DNA of 5,891 nucleotides. Origin: an uncultured Eubacteriales bacterium (lineage in GTDB: Bacteria > Bacillota_A > Clostridia > Lachnospirales > Lachnospiraceae). The position numbers and the translations under genes were made by a program. The DNA is taken from NCBI GenBank assembly GCA_902803345.1, contig CADCPV010000041.1:1-5891 (forward strand), given 5' to 3'. Position 1 is the stretch's first letter. Every line of letters begins with the position of its first letter. The notes below the pieces were generated by a model. It saw only the letters and a list, made by a program, of their open reading frames with translations, was not told where the DNA came from and did no database searches. This document shows positions 5,365 through 5,891 of the stretch, one piece after another.

Positions 5365-5383
5365 GCAGGAGTAAGGTTTACAG

Positions 5384-5891
5384 ATGAAGAAGTATCATAC
5401 CATCACAATTCCGCCCGCCTATGACGGGCGGATGCTTCTGAAATACCTGAAGAATGAGCTGGCCTTCTCGCAGACGAAGATCAGCTCTGTGAAGTATGAT
5501 CCGGAGGGGCTTCTTCTGAACGGGGAGCGGGTGACGGTCCGGGCATTGCTTCATACGGGCGATCTGCTGGAGGTGCTTCTTACCGATTCCCGGATGCGTG
5601 AAAACCGCCTGATTCCGAATGAAATTCCGCTGGAGATCCTGTATGAGGATGACAGCCTGATTGCGGTGAATAAGCCTTCGGGGATGGTCTGCCATCCCGC
5701 GAAAGGGCACCTCACGGATTCTTTGGCGAGTGCGCTTCGGGCCTATTTTGACCGGACGGATCCGGAGGCGCAGGTTCACCTCGTGGGCAGGCTGGACAAG
5801 GAAACCTCCGGGATTGTGCTCTGTGCGAAAAATGCAGTCGCGGCGGCGATCCTGATGCGGGACAGGAATGCGGAGAAGGTTTACACTGCAG
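5384..5891 (+). CDS. RluA/RluD-family pseudouridine synthase, N-terminal part
   Basis: The frame opens at the ATG at 5384-5386 and runs off the right edge after 169 residues; I translated it by hand. The first 65 residues or so resemble an S4-like RNA-binding domain (for example LLLNGERVTVRALLHTGDLLEV, about 43-64, read with one internal gap). The catalytic domain starts at LEILYEDDSLIAVNKPSGM (83-101). The active-site block VGRLDKETSGIVLCAKN (133-149) contains the catalytic aspartate, Asp138. The family usually has HRLD where this protein has GRLD; the aspartate and TSG are kept. The enzyme would isomerise uridine to pseudouridine in RNA, most likely 23S rRNA, in the cytosol, but the exact target cannot be told. 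AAGG (5373-5376) lies 7 bases before the start and AGGAG (5367-5371) 12 bases before it. The C-terminal part is outside the window. Confidence 0.92.
   Translation, partial: MKKYHTITIPPAYDGRMLLKYLKNELAFSQTKISSVKYDPEGLLLNGERVTVRALLHTGDLLEVLLTDSRMRENRLIPNEIPLEILYEDDSLIAVNKPSGMVCHPAKGHLTDSLASALRAYFDRTDPEAQVHLVGRLDKETSGIVLCAKNAVAAAILMRDRNAEKVYTA

Overview
The window looks like chromosomal DNA from an anaerobic Clostridia-type member of the Bacillota. Lachnospiraceae or a relative is an inference from gene content, moderately GC-rich coding sequence and strong AGGAGG-type ribosome binding sites. No tRNA, rRNA, CRISPR array, transposase or phage gene is visible. The region falls into three parts.

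Left, minus strand (1-1774): a compact three-gene cluster transcribed toward the left edge. It encodes a lipoprotein FAD:protein FMN transferase (ApbE family), a small membrane-anchored NusG-domain-II protein, and the N-terminal part of a Gx-transporter/HepS-I-like membrane protein cut by the window edge. This trio matches part of the flavin-based extracellular electron transfer locus of Listeria and lactobacilli (FmnB, EetA, EetB). It suggests a membrane module that moves electrons from a quinone pool to extracytosolic flavinylated proteins. The flavinylated substrate, NADH dehydrogenase and quinone-synthesis genes of that locus are not in the window.

Middle: an intergenic region of about 400 bases (1788-2196) separates divergent transcription units. 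Near the left cluster it holds a group of TCCGGACA-type inverted repeats that could form alternative stem-loops or act as tandem operators. Near the right operon it holds a plausible -10 box.

Right, plus strand (2197-5891): DUF3842, larE and larB overlap by 4 bases at each junction and are probably translationally coupled. LarB and LarE carry out the first two stages of nickel-pincer nucleotide (NPN) cofactor synthesis, the cofactor of lactate racemase and related LarA enzymes. The nickel-inserting LarC and any LarA are absent here. Next come an alpha/beta hydrolase of the acetylxylan/feruloyl esterase type, a 136-base spacer, and the 5' part of an RluA/RluD-type pseudouridine synthase cut by the right edge. 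The spacer has an exact 16-base direct repeat near each end and a long imperfect hairpin inside.

The points most worth a second look are the DUF3842-larE-larB coupling without larC, the inverted-repeat cluster upstream of the flavin operon, and the repeat-bounded spacer before the pseudouridine synthase gene.
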